Positions 8,940-18,016 of a DNA stretch of 64,000 nucleotides are shown here, one piece after another. The position numbers were made by a program, and so were the translations under genes. Every line of letters starts with the position of its first letter. Within the stretch, counting starts at the first letter, position 1. The DNA comes from CAZNPU01 sp964575335 (GTDB lineage: Bacteria > Planctomycetota > Phycisphaerae > Phycisphaerales > SM1A02), in NCBI GenBank assembly GCA_964575335.1, contig CAZNPU010000005.1:1-64000 (forward strand), in the 5' to 3' direction. A model generated the notes under the pieces. The model was not told the origin of the DNA and ran no database searches. It was given only the letters and a program-made list of their open reading frames with translations.

Positions 8940-8971
8940 GCTTCCACTGATCCCGCTATGATTTTTCGGTC

Positions 8972-10558
8972 ATGAATTTGATTTCCCAACTGCGAATAGC
9001 AGTCGCGCTGGTGTTGGCGATGGTAATGATCTGGCCGGCGGCTGCACGCCGCGGTCAGGATTCACTGAGCGCAGCAAGCGATCCAGCACCAGCCGATGAC
9101 CGCCTGCTGGCGACTGCGCACGGTGAACACCTGTGGTTTATTAGTCCGGCAAAGCCGCGTCCCAATCAGCCGGCGGGATCTGATGCGTTTTTGCTCTGCC
9201 ACCGCGCAACCGATCTTGATGCTGGCGTTTTCAAGCCGCTTGTCGCGATGCTGCGGCGTCCGGAAGCGCTGGCCTCGTGGAATAATCAGCTCTGGCTGAT
9301 CTTTCCGCCCAAGTCCGGCGTGACAGGCTCCGTTCGTGAAGTCTTTACGATTCGCGTTCGGAAACATGAAGCCATGGGCATTTACCTGACCGACCCGGTG
9401 GGCTATCTGGAAATGCTTCCGCCGCTTTCGGGTGATGGCGAACTGATCGCATTTACCGCCAACGCACAGGGGCCGATCGCCTTGCTTGGCGACAACCGGT
9501 CGGGCGTCTCGACGCGCCTGGTGCAATGGCAGCGCGACACGTGGGTCGATCTGGATGTGCCGGAAGATATTCGCCTCACTGTGAGAAGCATGCTTGCGGT
9601 CGCCGGCCCAGACGGTGCGCTGCTGAGCGTGCTTGATCCGTTTCCGTCCAATCCGGCGCAGTCGCGATGGCATGAGCGGACAGCTTCGGGCCGATGGAGC
9701 ACGCAGGTGGTCAGCCTGCCGTTTCATGCGGTGCAGCGCATGATCAGCGTGGACGGCCAGATTGCAGCGGTGGTGCGGCATCATCGCGCTGATGAAATCG
9801 AAATCACCTACTTGCGATCGTCCGGCCTGATTTCACTGGTCAGACTGCCGACGCCCGCAGGGAAGTGGCAGATCACCGGTGCCGGTTTTGGAATCGTGCT
9901 GCTTGAGCAAACCGATGACGATCAGCTTCTGATGCGCATCATCGATCAACTGGATGGTCAGGTGACCGCTGCGCAACCCATGTCGCCGCAGCGCCTTGCT
10001 GCAGCTCAGATCTGGCAGATGTCGCTGCTGATGGCGATGGCAGCGACGATCGCGTTGCTGCTGTTTCTGGTGCGGCCGACTGAATCGGTTTCGTTGTCGC
10101 TTCCTGCCGGCGTCGAAACGCTGCCGCTGATGCGTCGCACAGTGGCGTTGCTGATCGACCTGCTGCCTGGCGCAGCAGCGGCGGTGCTGCTCACCGGTTC
10201 TCATCCGATGGATCTGCTCTATCTGCCGATCTTCACGATCGAGATGCAGCAGAGCGTACCGTACCTGCTAATGGCGGCGATTACGCTTGTGCACACAACG
10301 ATCATGGAAGTGGTTTTTGCAACCTCGATCGGAAAAGCCCTGATCGGTGCGCGCATCGCGGACACCGGAGGCGGCAGGCCGACGGTCAGACGGATCGCGC
10401 TTCGCGCCGTCATGAAAGGACTGGTCTTTTTCCTACCACCGCTGGTGCTGTTCAACATGATGAGCGCAAACGGTCGTGGGTTGCCGGACCTGGTATCCGG
10501 CACGGTCGTGGTTCGCGACCTGACATTGACCGGTGAGCGAGAACGCAACGACCGATAA
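8972..10558 (+). CDS. RDD-family membrane protein with large periplasmic domain
   Basis: A 528-residue protein. It has an N-terminal signal-like helix (about 8-25), a long extracytoplasmic domain of about 320 residues with repeated beta strands, a membrane helix at about 348-366, and a C-terminal RDD domain. The RDD signatures are an Arg-x-x-Ala then Asp pattern (RRTVALLIDLLPG), TSIGKALIGARI, and GRGLPDLVSGTVVV near the end. RDD proteins often act in transport or ion exchange, but no substrate can be given. It stands between the lipoprotein and the TPR gene in an apparent operon. Confidence 0.8.
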   Translation: MNLISQLRIAVALVLAMVMIWPAAARRGQDSLSAASDPAPADDRLLATAHGEHLWFISPAKPRPNQPAGSDAFLLCHRATDLDAGVFKPLVAMLRRPEALASWNNQLWLIFPPKSGVTGSVREVFTIRVRKHEAMGIYLTDPVGYLEMLPPLSGDGELIAFTANAQGPIALLGDNRSGVSTRLVQWQRDTWVDLDVPEDIRLTVRSMLAVAGPDGALLSVLDPFPSNPAQSRWHERTASGRWSTQVVSLPFHAVQRMISVDGQIAAVVRHHRADEIEITYLRSSGLISLVRLPTPAGKWQITGAGFGIVLLEQTDDDQLLMRIIDQLDGQVTAAQPMSPQRLAAAQIWQMSLLMAMAATIALLLFLVRPTESVSLSLPAGVETLPLMRRTVALLIDLLPGAAAAVLLTGSHPMDLLYLPIFTIEMQQSVPYLLMAAITLVHTTIMEVVFATSIGKALIGARIADTGGGRPTVRRIALRAVMKGLVFFLPPLVLFNMMSANGRGLPDLVSGTVVVRDLTLTGERERNDR

Positions 10559-10720
10559 CTCACCCGCAAAGAGAAGACGCAATTTCCGCGCACCGGGCGG
10601 TGAATGCTGCAGATAATGCCCGCCAAAGGCCGATAAGCGTTCCTGCGGCGAATGGATTCGCTGCGTCACGATCGTCCGGCCCGGTTGCCAATGGCTGCTG
10701 GGACAAGGAGAGGATCTCGT

Positions 10721-13321
10721 TTGGCAGGCGATCAGACCAACGCGAACGGACCGGCTGCGGCCGATTCCCATCTCGACCTTGGCGACAACAAGGCCGAGCG
10801 CAATTTACGCGCGTCAAGAGATGACGCTCAGACTGGCGAAAAGACGGATACGCCAAAGCCGATCTGGGCCAACGCCTGGCAGATTCCCACCATCATTCTC
10901 AGCGCGATCCTGATTGTCTGGGGGATTCGGTCGGCAATGGGGCCGACTGAAGAATTCGATTTTGACGCAACGCTTGCCGCGATCGAGCAGCACATTGCTG
11001 ACGGCGAACATGAGCGTGCTGCCCTGCAACTGCGAACGGCGATCGAGCCGCATCTGGATTCGCTGCAGCCGGCGCAGCGGGCGGTGTTTCATCGCGCTGT
11101 GGCGGACTATCACTTCTATACCCAGCCGCCTGCTCACGGTTCGGTGTCGGTCAGTCGGCATATTGCTGAGCACTACGCTCGCGCAGCCGGCCTCGGCGCG
11201 ACGCTTGATCCCAAGCGGCTGGAGCGTTGGGCCGAGGCGATGATGGCGAGCGGCGACATGGCCGGTGCGCGTACGCGGCTTGCGGAGCTCGATGCGTCGC
11301 TTGCCAGTTTGGAAAGTGATCCTGAGGTTCAGCAGGAACGACTGCAGGCGGTGCGCGCCAGCCGCAACCGTGTGTTCCGACGGCTTGTCGAATATCAGTT
11401 GCGCGCCGCGGTTCTGCCGTTTGATGAATTGATGGAAGTGCTCGCTGCGTACCGAGTTGATCCGCAGCTTTCAACGGAGGATGAACTGTGGGCGGTGGCG
11501 CGCATGGCGGAGCTTCGTTTGATCGCCGGTCATACGCAGCAGGCGATCGATCTGCTGCTGGTGGATATGCGGCGGTTGGAGGGGCGGAACCTTCACAGCG
11601 AAAACGCGGGGCTTGGAGAGCTGTACGTCCTGCTCGGCCGGGGGTATTTCGAGCTTGGCGCTTACGACAAATCTGCTGCGCATCTCGAGACGGCTCTGCA
11701 GCTTTTGCCCGGCTCGCATGCTGTGCGTGGCGACGCCATGCTGTATCTGGGGCGAATCGCCTTTGCGCGAGGCGAGTTCGATGTTGCGCTTGAACGCTTC
11801 CACAACATCGTGAGCGATTACGTGATGACCCGCAGCTACCTGCCGGGACTGCTGGGCCGCGCCGAAACGTATGGCGTGACCGGTGAACATGAATCCAGCC
11901 AGGCGGATTATCGCCAGCTTGTGGAACAACTGCAGCGCGTCGGTTTGCGCCGCGATATCACGCCGGAGCATGTGGCGGCAAGTTTGTGCGATCGTCACGA
12001 CGCAGCTCTTGCGCTGGGCCGATTGGATCGTGCGCTGGCCTATGTAACTATTGCTGAAGAACTGTTCCCGCCTGAAAAGACGCCCGGCGAAGTGCTGTTT
12101 CGACTCGCATCGACCAATCGGCAGATGGCAGACGACCTGATCCGGCAGGCATCGGGCGGCGAAATCCCCAACGCGATCTACGGTGGAATGGCGCAGATTG
12201 ATCCGGCGATTCGATATGAGGCCAGCCTTCGATATGAAAAAGCAGGGCACTATTACCTGCGTCATGCCAACACTGAGCAATCCGATCGATATGCCGACAA
12301 CAGCTGGGCCACGTCGCTGTGGATGGCGGCGGACAGCTTTGATCGCGGCGGACGGCAGGATTTGGCCATCCAGTATTTTCTTCGCTATCGGGACAGTCGC
12401 GCCATTGACGATCCGCGTCGGGCGGAGGTGCTGTTTCGACTGGCGCAGGCGCATCATGCGCAAGGCGATTGTGATCAGGCCATCAATTTTTATGAGCGCA
12501 TTCTGGAAGATCACGGGCGAACCGGTTTCGCTGCCCGCAGCTATGTGCCCCTGGCTCGATGCCTGCTGGCGGTCAATCGACCCGAGGACGCCAAGCAGCA
12601 ACTGCACTTTGTGCTGAGCGGCGGTGGGCTGCTCGAACCCGATGCACGCGACTACCGCGATGCGCTGATTGAACTCGGCCGCATTCATCATGAACAGGGC
12701 GAGTTCGTTCAGGCTATCGAACGGCTGACCGAAGCGACGCAGCGATATCCCGATGATCCGCGCCGGCTGGAGGTGCTTTACCTGCTTGCGGACAGCTATC
12801 GCGCCAACGCGATGATCATTGCCGATCGAATCGAGAACGACTACGGCATCTCCGCAGGTGAGATCGGACAGCTTACCAGTCTGCGTATTGCGCATCTGCA
12901 ATCCGCCAAGGATGCCTTCACCCTCGTGGTTGAAGCGGACGAATCAGGCGCGGCATCGGATCTGTCTCTGTTTGAGCAGAACATGCTCCGGCGTGCGCGG
13001 CTGTATCAGGCCGATTGCGCATTTCATCTGGGGCAATACAGCGCTGCGATTCAGTACTACGAGCAGGTTGCCAGGCGATACAGCTCGCATCAAAGCTCGA
13101 TGTACGCGCTGGTGCAGATTGTCAACTGCTATAACGAATTGGGTGATGCGGACCGGGCGGCTGCGGCTCATCGCCGCGCACTGGTGAGATTGCAGCAGCT
13201 TCCCGATGCTGTATTTGCAGCGCCTGATGCGCTGATGGATCGTGCAGCATGGGAGCGATGGCTGGACAACAACCCGGTGGCAGCCACTCGCACAGCGTCC
13301 GCCAGCGCAGCTCCCGGATAG
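10721..13321 (+). CDS. Large membrane-anchored TPR protein
   Basis: An 866-residue protein with a hydrophilic N-terminus, one membrane helix at about 50-68 (IPTIILSAILIVWGIRSAM) and a long array of tetratricopeptide repeats to the end (for example VLLGRGYFELGAYDKSAAHLETALQLLP and ALVQIVNCYNELGDADRAAAAHRRAL). It is likely a periplasm-facing scaffold. The start is taken as TTG 10721 because aaggagagg lies at 10705-10713, an ideal seven bases away. An in-frame ATG at 10652 has no such site and would add 23 residues. The last gene before flgN, it may share the transcript, but a flagellar role is only a guess. Confidence 0.8.
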   Translation: MAGDQTNANGPAAADSHLDLGDNKAERNLRASRDDAQTGEKTDTPKPIWANAWQIPTIILSAILIVWGIRSAMGPTEEFDFDATLAAIEQHIADGEHERAALQLRTAIEPHLDSLQPAQRAVFHRAVADYHFYTQPPAHGSVSVSRHIAEHYARAAGLGATLDPKRLERWAEAMMASGDMAGARTRLAELDASLASLESDPEVQQERLQAVRASRNRVFRRLVEYQLRAAVLPFDELMEVLAAYRVDPQLSTEDELWAVARMAELRLIAGHTQQAIDLLLVDMRRLEGRNLHSENAGLGELYVLLGRGYFELGAYDKSAAHLETALQLLPGSHAVRGDAMLYLGRIAFARGEFDVALERFHNIVSDYVMTRSYLPGLLGRAETYGVTGEHESSQADYRQLVEQLQRVGLRRDITPEHVAASLCDRHDAALALGRLDRALAYVTIAEELFPPEKTPGEVLFRLASTNRQMADDLIRQASGGEIPNAIYGGMAQIDPAIRYEASLRYEKAGHYYLRHANTEQSDRYADNSWATSLWMAADSFDRGGRQDLAIQYFLRYRDSRAIDDPRRAEVLFRLAQAHHAQGDCDQAINFYERILEDHGRTGFAARSYVPLARCLLAVNRPEDAKQQLHFVLSGGGLLEPDARDYRDALIELGRIHHEQGEFVQAIERLTEATQRYPDDPRRLEVLYLLADSYRANAMIIADRIENDYGISAGEIGQLTSLRIAHLQSAKDAFTLVVEADESGAASDLSLFEQNMLRRARLYQADCAFHLGQYSAAIQYYEQVARRYSSHQSSMYALVQIVNCYNELGDADRAAAAHRRALVRLQQLPDAVFAAPDALMDRAAWERWLDNNPVAATRTASASAAPG

Positions 13322-13415
13322 TCTGAGGGCGACTGACGCGCGATGCCGGAAGCGCGTGCAGATCGCAGAGCGCAGAAACGATTTCGAGAATGCAACGAAA
13401 TTGGAAAGGACACGG

Positions 13416-13886
13416 ATGTCCGAGACCTTGAAGCTGGATCAAAAACCTTGGCCGCAATCGCTGATCGACGTGCTTGAACGCCAGCACGACATGGTGCAGC
13501 GGCTGGCTGCGCTGGCGCAGGGGCAGTCGGCGCTCATTGAAGAAAGCAGCACCGATCAATTGCTTGAACTGCTTGCGCAGCGCCAGAGCATCATTGATGA
13601 GTTCACTCAAAGCCAGCACGAACTCACCGAGCTGACGCGGGACCTGGACCGCCGGCTGGAAGGTGTGCCCGAATCGCAGTGCGATCGCATTCGCCTGTTG
13701 ATCGATCGCATCGGCGACGGATTGGCGCAGGTCATGCAGCGGGATGAACAGGATCAGGCCACGTTGCGCTACGGTCGCGAGCAGGTCAGACAGGAGCTTT
13801 CAACACTCGGGACAGCCCGGCAGGCTCGAAACGCGTACACGACCGTTCAGGGCGACCGGAATCGATATGCGGATCGACGTGGGTGA
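13416..13886 (+). CDS. flgN: FlgN-family flagellar export chaperone
   Basis: A 156-residue, almost wholly alpha-helical protein. The helical core (VLERQHDMVQRLAALAQGQSALIEESSTDQL through RLLIDRIGDGLAQVM) fits the FlgN fold, which binds the hook-filament junction proteins FlgK and FlgL before export. The substrates are not encoded in the window. ATG 13416 follows ggaaagga by several bases and was preferred over longer in-frame versions overlapping the TPR gene. Only three bases separate it from the kinase gene. The family is low in sequence conservation, so the call leans on context. Confidence 0.75.
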   Translation: MSETLKLDQKPWPQSLIDVLERQHDMVQRLAALAQGQSALIEESSTDQLLELLAQRQSIIDEFTQSQHELTELTRDLDRRLEGVPESQCDRIRLLIDRIGDGLAQVMQRDEQDQATLRYGREQVRQELSTLGTARQARNAYTTVQGDRNRYADRRG

Positions 13887-13889
13887 GTC

Positions 13890-14912
13890 ATGAGCGCACT
13901 GAGCAGTCAATCCATCACGACGCTTGAAAAGCCGCTTCGCATTGTTGAGGTTGAAGCGCCAGCTTCACCTGATGCAGAGTTGCCACACGTCAGCGGACAG
14001 TTGGACGTCAACGATCTGCGCGATCTGATGCAGTCAGTGACGGAGACCGCGCAGCGACTGCAGGCCACGCACGTGGCGCTGCACAATCAGGTTGCGCGGC
14101 TGCAGCGCGAACTGGCCGAGGCCAACGCTGCGCTTCGCCGCTCACAATCGCTGGCGGCGCTTGGGCAGATGGCGGCAGGGATTGCCCACGAGGTGCGCAA
14201 TCCGTTGGGGTCGATTCAGTTGTATGTGCAGATGCTGGCGGAGGATCTGGCGGATCGGCCTGAACAGTCGGCGCTGTGCAGCAAAATCGATCGTGCCGTT
14301 GTCGGTTTGGATGCGATTGTGCGCGATGTATTGACCTTCGCCCGCGATATGACCATTCGCCCGCAGCCGACGACTGCCACGGAGCTGCTGGAGCGCGCGC
14401 TGGCTAGCTGTGAATCGCTGCTGGTTGGCCGCGATATCGAAGTGCGTCGTGAAGATCATTCACCGTGTCGGCTTCAGGCGGACGGATGTCTGATGGTGCA
14501 GGCGCTGAGCAATGTGGTGCGCAACGCCATTGAGGCAATGGTGGAAGCGGAGAGCACGCAGCAAACGCTTACGCTTGGTGCAGCAAAACGAAAGGTGCGA
14601 TGTCCTGATGGGCGGCAGGCGCAGCGCATCGTGTTGTGGGTGCAGGACACCGGCCCGGGTATACCCGAAGAAGTCGTCGATCGCGTGTTCAACCCGTTCT
14701 TCACTACGCGCGCAACCGGCACGGGGCTTGGGCTGGCCATTGTGCATCGGATCGTAGATGCGCATGGCGGACACATTCGCATTGCGAACACCGCAGATGG
14801 CGGCACGCGCGTGGAGCTGTGTCTGCCCGCCAGACCGCCGAGCGGTTCGATGACGGCTGACGACGCATTGCACGCCAGCGATCTCACTCTCACTCGTACA
14901 GAATCGGAGTAG
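13890..14912 (+). CDS. Sensor histidine kinase, NtrB/FlrB-like
   Basis: A 340-residue soluble kinase with no membrane segment. A coiled coil (about 55-90) precedes the dimerisation domain with the phospho-acceptor His100 (MAAGIAHEVRNPLGSIQ). The ATPase domain shows an N box (NVVRNAIEAM, about 205-214), G1 (DTGPGIPE, about 250), an F box (FFTT) and G2 (TGLGLAIVHRIV). It lies five bases before the sigma-54 activator gene, so the two form a cognate pair. In Vibrio and Campylobacter such pairs (FlrB/FlrC, FlgS/FlgR) time the expression of basal body and hook genes; the location here fits that role, but the partner promoters are not proven. Confidence 0.9.
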   Translation: MSALSSQSITTLEKPLRIVEVEAPASPDAELPHVSGQLDVNDLRDLMQSVTETAQRLQATHVALHNQVARLQRELAEANAALRRSQSLAALGQMAAGIAHEVRNPLGSIQLYVQMLAEDLADRPEQSALCSKIDRAVVGLDAIVRDVLTFARDMTIRPQPTTATELLERALASCESLLVGRDIEVRREDHSPCRLQADGCLMVQALSNVVRNAIEAMVEAESTQQTLTLGAAKRKVRCPDGRQAQRIVLWVQDTGPGIPEEVVDRVFNPFFTTRATGTGLGLAIVHRIVDAHGGHIRIANTADGGTRVELCLPARPPSGSMTADDALHASDLTLTRTESE

Positions 14913-14917
14913 GAATC

Positions 14918-16435
14918 ATGAGCAAGGTGCTCGTTGTTGATGATAAGGAAATGATGCGTGACAGCGTCGCTGGCACGCTGGTGCGCAAAGGGCACAGCGT
15001 GGTGACTGCCAACAGCGGCAAGGCGGCGCTGGCCAAGATTGCTGAGCGGTCATTTGATGCGGTCATCACCGATCTGCAGATGCCGGAGATGGACGGCGTG
15101 GAGTTGCTGAGTGAGATTCGCAAAATTGATGAGCAGGTGCCTGTGATATTGATGACCGCGTACGGCACAGTGGAAACTGCTGTGGCGGCAATGAAGAACG
15201 GGGCGTACGACTACATCACCAAACCGTTCAGCGGCGACGTGCTTCTGGTGACGGTGGAACGCGCTGTGGAGCATGCGCGATTGCTGAAGGAAAACAGCGT
15301 GCTGCGGGCTGCAGCTGCGCCTGCCGGGCATCGCAGCGGAAAGCAGACGCATGAAATGATCGGCGACAGCGCGTTGATGACGCAGTTGCGTCAACGTTTG
15401 GCCAGCATTGCTGACAGTCATGGAACGGTGCTGATCAGCGGCGAATCTGGTGCAGGAAAGGAAGTGGCGGCGCGATGGATTCACGAGAACAGCCCGCGCG
15501 CCAACATGCCGTTTCTGGCCATCAATTGCGCCGCCTTATCTGCAAACCTGCTTGAATCGGAACTGTTCGGCCACGAGAAAGGCGCGTTCACCGGAGCCGA
15601 CAAACTGCGCAAAGGTCGATTTGAACTGGCAGATGGCGGCACGCTGCTGCTTGATGAAATCAGCGAAATTGCGCCGGAGATTCAGGCCAAGTTGCTGCGC
15701 GTGCTGCAGGAGCGCACCTTTGAGCGTGTCGGCTCCAGCACCAGCCGCAGCGTTGATGTGCGCGTGATCGCCACCACCAATCGCGATCTGCCTGTTGAGG
15801 TTGCCCGTGGTACGTTCCGACAGGACCTTTATTTCCGCCTCAACGTGCTTCCGCTGCGCATGCCGGCGTTGCGCGAGCATCCCGAAGACATCCCCGCACT
15901 GGCATCGCATTTTCTTTCGCAGGTGGCCAGCCGGGAAGGCAAGCCGGTGAAAACGTTTGAACCGCAGGCGATCGAACTGCTGCAGCAATATCCCTGGCCC
16001 GGCAACGTGCGCGAGCTGCAGAATATCTGTGAGCGTGCTGCGGTGCTGACCCGCGATCAGACGATCGCAGCGTCATTGATCGCGCCCTGGCTCAATGCAG
16101 GAGAACCGGCTGCGCCGACATTGCAAAACGCCGAGCAGAAGATTGCTGTCAACGGTCATGCTGCGGATGCAACGGCCCCGACCGCGACGCGGCCCGGCTC
16201 GATGATCGAAGTTCGCAGCGGCGGCAGCAATGCGATGACGCCCGATCTCAGTTCCATCATCTGCGACGGCAAGCTCACGCTTGAACAGATCGAACGCGAG
16301 GTCATCGTGGCGACGCTGGAGCACAACAACGGCCACCGGCAGCGCAGTGCGATGGCGCTGGGAATCGGCGTTCGCACCTTGGGCCTGAAACTCAAGAAAT
16401 GGAAGGAGCAGCGGCTCGTATCGGAGTCATTGTGA
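14918..16435 (+). CDS. Sigma-54-dependent response regulator, FlrC/FlgR/NtrC-like
   Basis: A 505-residue activator of RNA polymerase carrying sigma-54. The receiver domain has phospho-acceptor Asp52 (TDLQMPEMDG) and Lys102 (YITKPF). The AAA+ domain has Walker A (SGESGAGK, 174-181) and the sigma-54 contact loop GAFTGA (222-227), so it should remodel the holoenzyme. A Fis-type helix-turn-helix ends the protein (HRQRSAMALGIGVRTLGLKLKKW). It stands immediately before flgB, as expected for a regulator of the basal body and hook genes. No clear -24/-12 promoter was found in the 150 bases between this gene and flgB. Confidence 0.93.
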   Translation: MSKVLVVDDKEMMRDSVAGTLVRKGHSVVTANSGKAALAKIAERSFDAVITDLQMPEMDGVELLSEIRKIDEQVPVILMTAYGTVETAVAAMKNGAYDYITKPFSGDVLLVTVERAVEHARLLKENSVLRAAAAPAGHRSGKQTHEMIGDSALMTQLRQRLASIADSHGTVLISGESGAGKEVAARWIHENSPRANMPFLAINCAALSANLLESELFGHEKGAFTGADKLRKGRFELADGGTLLLDEISEIAPEIQAKLLRVLQERTFERVGSSTSRSVDVRVIATTNRDLPVEVARGTFRQDLYFRLNVLPLRMPALREHPEDIPALASHFLSQVASREGKPVKTFEPQAIELLQQYPWPGNVRELQNICERAAVLTRDQTIAASLIAPWLNAGEPAAPTLQNAEQKIAVNGHAADATAPTATRPGSMIEVRSGGSNAMTPDLSSIICDGKLTLEQIEREVIVATLEHNNGHRQRSAMALGIGVRTLGLKLKKWKEQRLVSESL

Positions 16436-16585
16436 CACAAAGGCGCAGTTGGCGACCGCGCAATATGTGCCGAACGCGCAAAAGATGCATCTGGCTTGTG
16501 CGTTGTTGCAGGCTGCACTGCGGCGGCCCGTGTTTTGCTGATGATTGCTTTGTGATGCCTGGATCATGTTGAGATTTTGCCTGCG

Positions 16586-17026
16586 ATGATAGATGGCGTA
16601 ACCAATGGTGATGCACTTCCGGCGCTTGAGCGGCTCATGCAGTTTGCCGGCCAGCGGCATCGCATCATCGCCAACAACGTCGCCAACCTGTCAACGCCGA
16701 ATTTCCGGCCCGTTGACGTATCGGTGGAGGCGTTTCAGAAGCAACTGGCCAAGGCGATTGATGTTCGACGCGCAGGCGGCCGCACCGATGGAAGGCGAAA
16801 CGACCTGCCGCTGGAATCCACCTCACAAGTTGAGGTGACGGCAAGGGGGCTTATCCTGAATCCGGAGCCGACCGGCGACAATCTGCTGTTTCATGACGGA
16901 AACGATCGCAATATGGAACGCGTCATGCAGTCACTTGTTGAGAACTTCATGACGTTCCGCACCGCAGCGCAACTTTTGCAGAGCCGCTTCAATCTGCTCA
17001 ATACCGCAATTCGAGAACGCATGTAA
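16586..17026 (+). CDS. flgB: Flagellar basal-body rod protein FlgB
   Basis: FlgB forms the base of the flagellar rod on the MS ring. The 146 residues show the N-terminal rod motif (IIANNVANLSTPNFRP at about 29-44) and the C-terminal helical motif (FMTFRTAAQLLQSRFNLLNTAIRERM). Length is typical. ATG 16586 gives the usual short N-terminus; a TTG at 16577 is possible. It opens the structural gene block and is followed by flgC after about 40 bases. Confidence 0.95.
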   Translation: MIDGVTNGDALPALERLMQFAGQRHRIIANNVANLSTPNFRPVDVSVEAFQKQLAKAIDVRRAGGRTDGRRNDLPLESTSQVEVTARGLILNPEPTGDNLLFHDGNDRNMERVMQSLVENFMTFRTAAQLLQSRFNLLNTAIRERM

Positions 17027-17068
17027 CGGCCTGGTTTTCAACTTTGACCCTGGATCTTTCGCACTCTC

Positions 17069-17473
17069 ATGTATGGTTCCCTGGACATCTCGACATCGGC
17101 TCTGATCGCCAACCGCGTGCGATTGGATGTGATTTCCGCCAACATTGCGGGGAAAGACGCGCTGCTCAACGCTGACGGCGAATACGAGCCGTTCCGGCGT
17201 CGCGTGACGATGCTCGCAGCAGGCGATCCGGCTCGCGGGTCAGAAGAAGGCGTGCACGTCGCTTCGATTGAGGTCGATCCCAGCCCGCTTCGCATGGTGT
17301 ACGAACCGAGTTCGCCGTACGCCAACGCGGATGGGTATGTCGGGTATCCCAACGTGAATATCGTGATCGAACAGATGAACGCGATGGAGGCGGCCCGTTC
17401 GTATGAGGCAAACATTGCGGTTGTGGAGGCTACCAAGTCGATGATGAGTGTTGCGCTGCAGATGCTTGCCTGA
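17069..17473 (+). CDS. flgC: Flagellar basal-body rod protein FlgC
   Basis: The second proximal rod protein. The 134 residues start with the family motif (YGSLDISTSALIANRVRLDVISANIA) and contain the conserved block YVGYPNVNIVIEQMNAMEAARSYEANIAVVEATKSMM. It follows flgB and precedes fliE, the standard order. Its length is typical. Confidence 0.96.
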   Translation: MYGSLDISTSALIANRVRLDVISANIAGKDALLNADGEYEPFRRRVTMLAAGDPARGSEEGVHVASIEVDPSPLRMVYEPSSPYANADGYVGYPNVNIVIEQMNAMEAARSYEANIAVVEATKSMMSVALQMLA

Positions 17474-17555
17474 GTGAGTTTCAGGTAATCAGATGCAAAC
17501 ACTTCGGTTTGTAGCTTGACGAATGTTGATTCGTACCTGATGGTGTGCTTGGCCT

Positions 17556-17864
17556 ATGTCTGATCCGCTTGGACTAATTGGAAACCTTGGACCGGTGCAG
17601 CGACCGGCTGCGCCGACGCCTCGCGCTGGCAGCGAAGGCGAAGGCCCGGGCTTCAAGGCGCTTCTTGAGCAGCAGATTCAGAAAGTCAACGAGTTGCAGC
17701 GCGACGCCAACATGGCGATGGAGGATCTTGCCGCCGGTCGGCGCGACGATGTGGAGAGCGTCATCATTGCCACGCAGAAGGCTGACATTGCCTTCAAGAT
17801 GCTTCTGCAGGTGCGCAACAAGGTGATGGACGCGTATGAGGAAGTGAAGCAGTTGAGGATCTGA
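17556..17864 (+). CDS. fliE: Flagellar hook-basal body complex protein FliE
   Basis: FliE joins the rod to the MS ring. The 102-residue protein has the family C-terminal helices: a central region (QRDANMAMEDLAAGRRDDVESVIIATQKADIAFKML) and the ending LQVRNKVMDAYEEVKQLRI. Its size is typical. It lies between flgC and fliF; the gap of about 150 bases to fliF is unusually structured. Confidence 0.95.
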   Translation: MSDPLGLIGNLGPVQRPAAPTPRAGSEGEGPGFKALLEQQIQKVNELQRDANMAMEDLAAGRRDDVESVIIATQKADIAFKMLLQVRNKVMDAYEEVKQLRI

Positions 17865-17911
17865 TCGAGATTGCCATGATGTTGTGATACAGTGGCATAT
17901 CAGATGAGAAG

Positions 17912-17996
17912 GCAGTGAGCTGCGCCAGGAGGGCGATCGCTTACTGCACCTGCGGGGTCGCCGGCGCTGCGACCCCGGTGGCGTTCCCGGCGGGAA
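17912..17996 (+). promoter_or_regulatory. Structured leader between fliE and fliF
   Basis: Three hairpins are packed into 85 bases before fliF: a 9-bp stem with one G-U pair (17912-17920 with 17939-17947), a perfect 7-bp stem (17954-17960 with 17970-17976) and a perfect 5-bp stem with a 3-nt loop (17984-17996). No T-run follows, so this is not a plain terminator. It could be an RNA processing site or regulatory leader. I could not match it to a known riboswitch class. Confidence 0.4.
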
Positions 17997-18016
17997 GAGG
18001 CATGGAGGCCTATTGA

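Noticed and set aside
11471..12901. Open frame of 476 codons on the minus strand inside the TPR gene
   Set aside because: A shadow of the TPR gene, common in GC-rich coding sequence; no family resemblance.
16436..16585. Sigma-54 promoter before flgB
   Set aside because: No GG-N10-GC element of the right spacing could be found, although the context would favour one.
17950..18000. Resemblance to an SAH riboswitch core (ggcgctgcgacc)
   Set aside because: The rest of the consensus is absent, and SAH recycling genes are not nearby.
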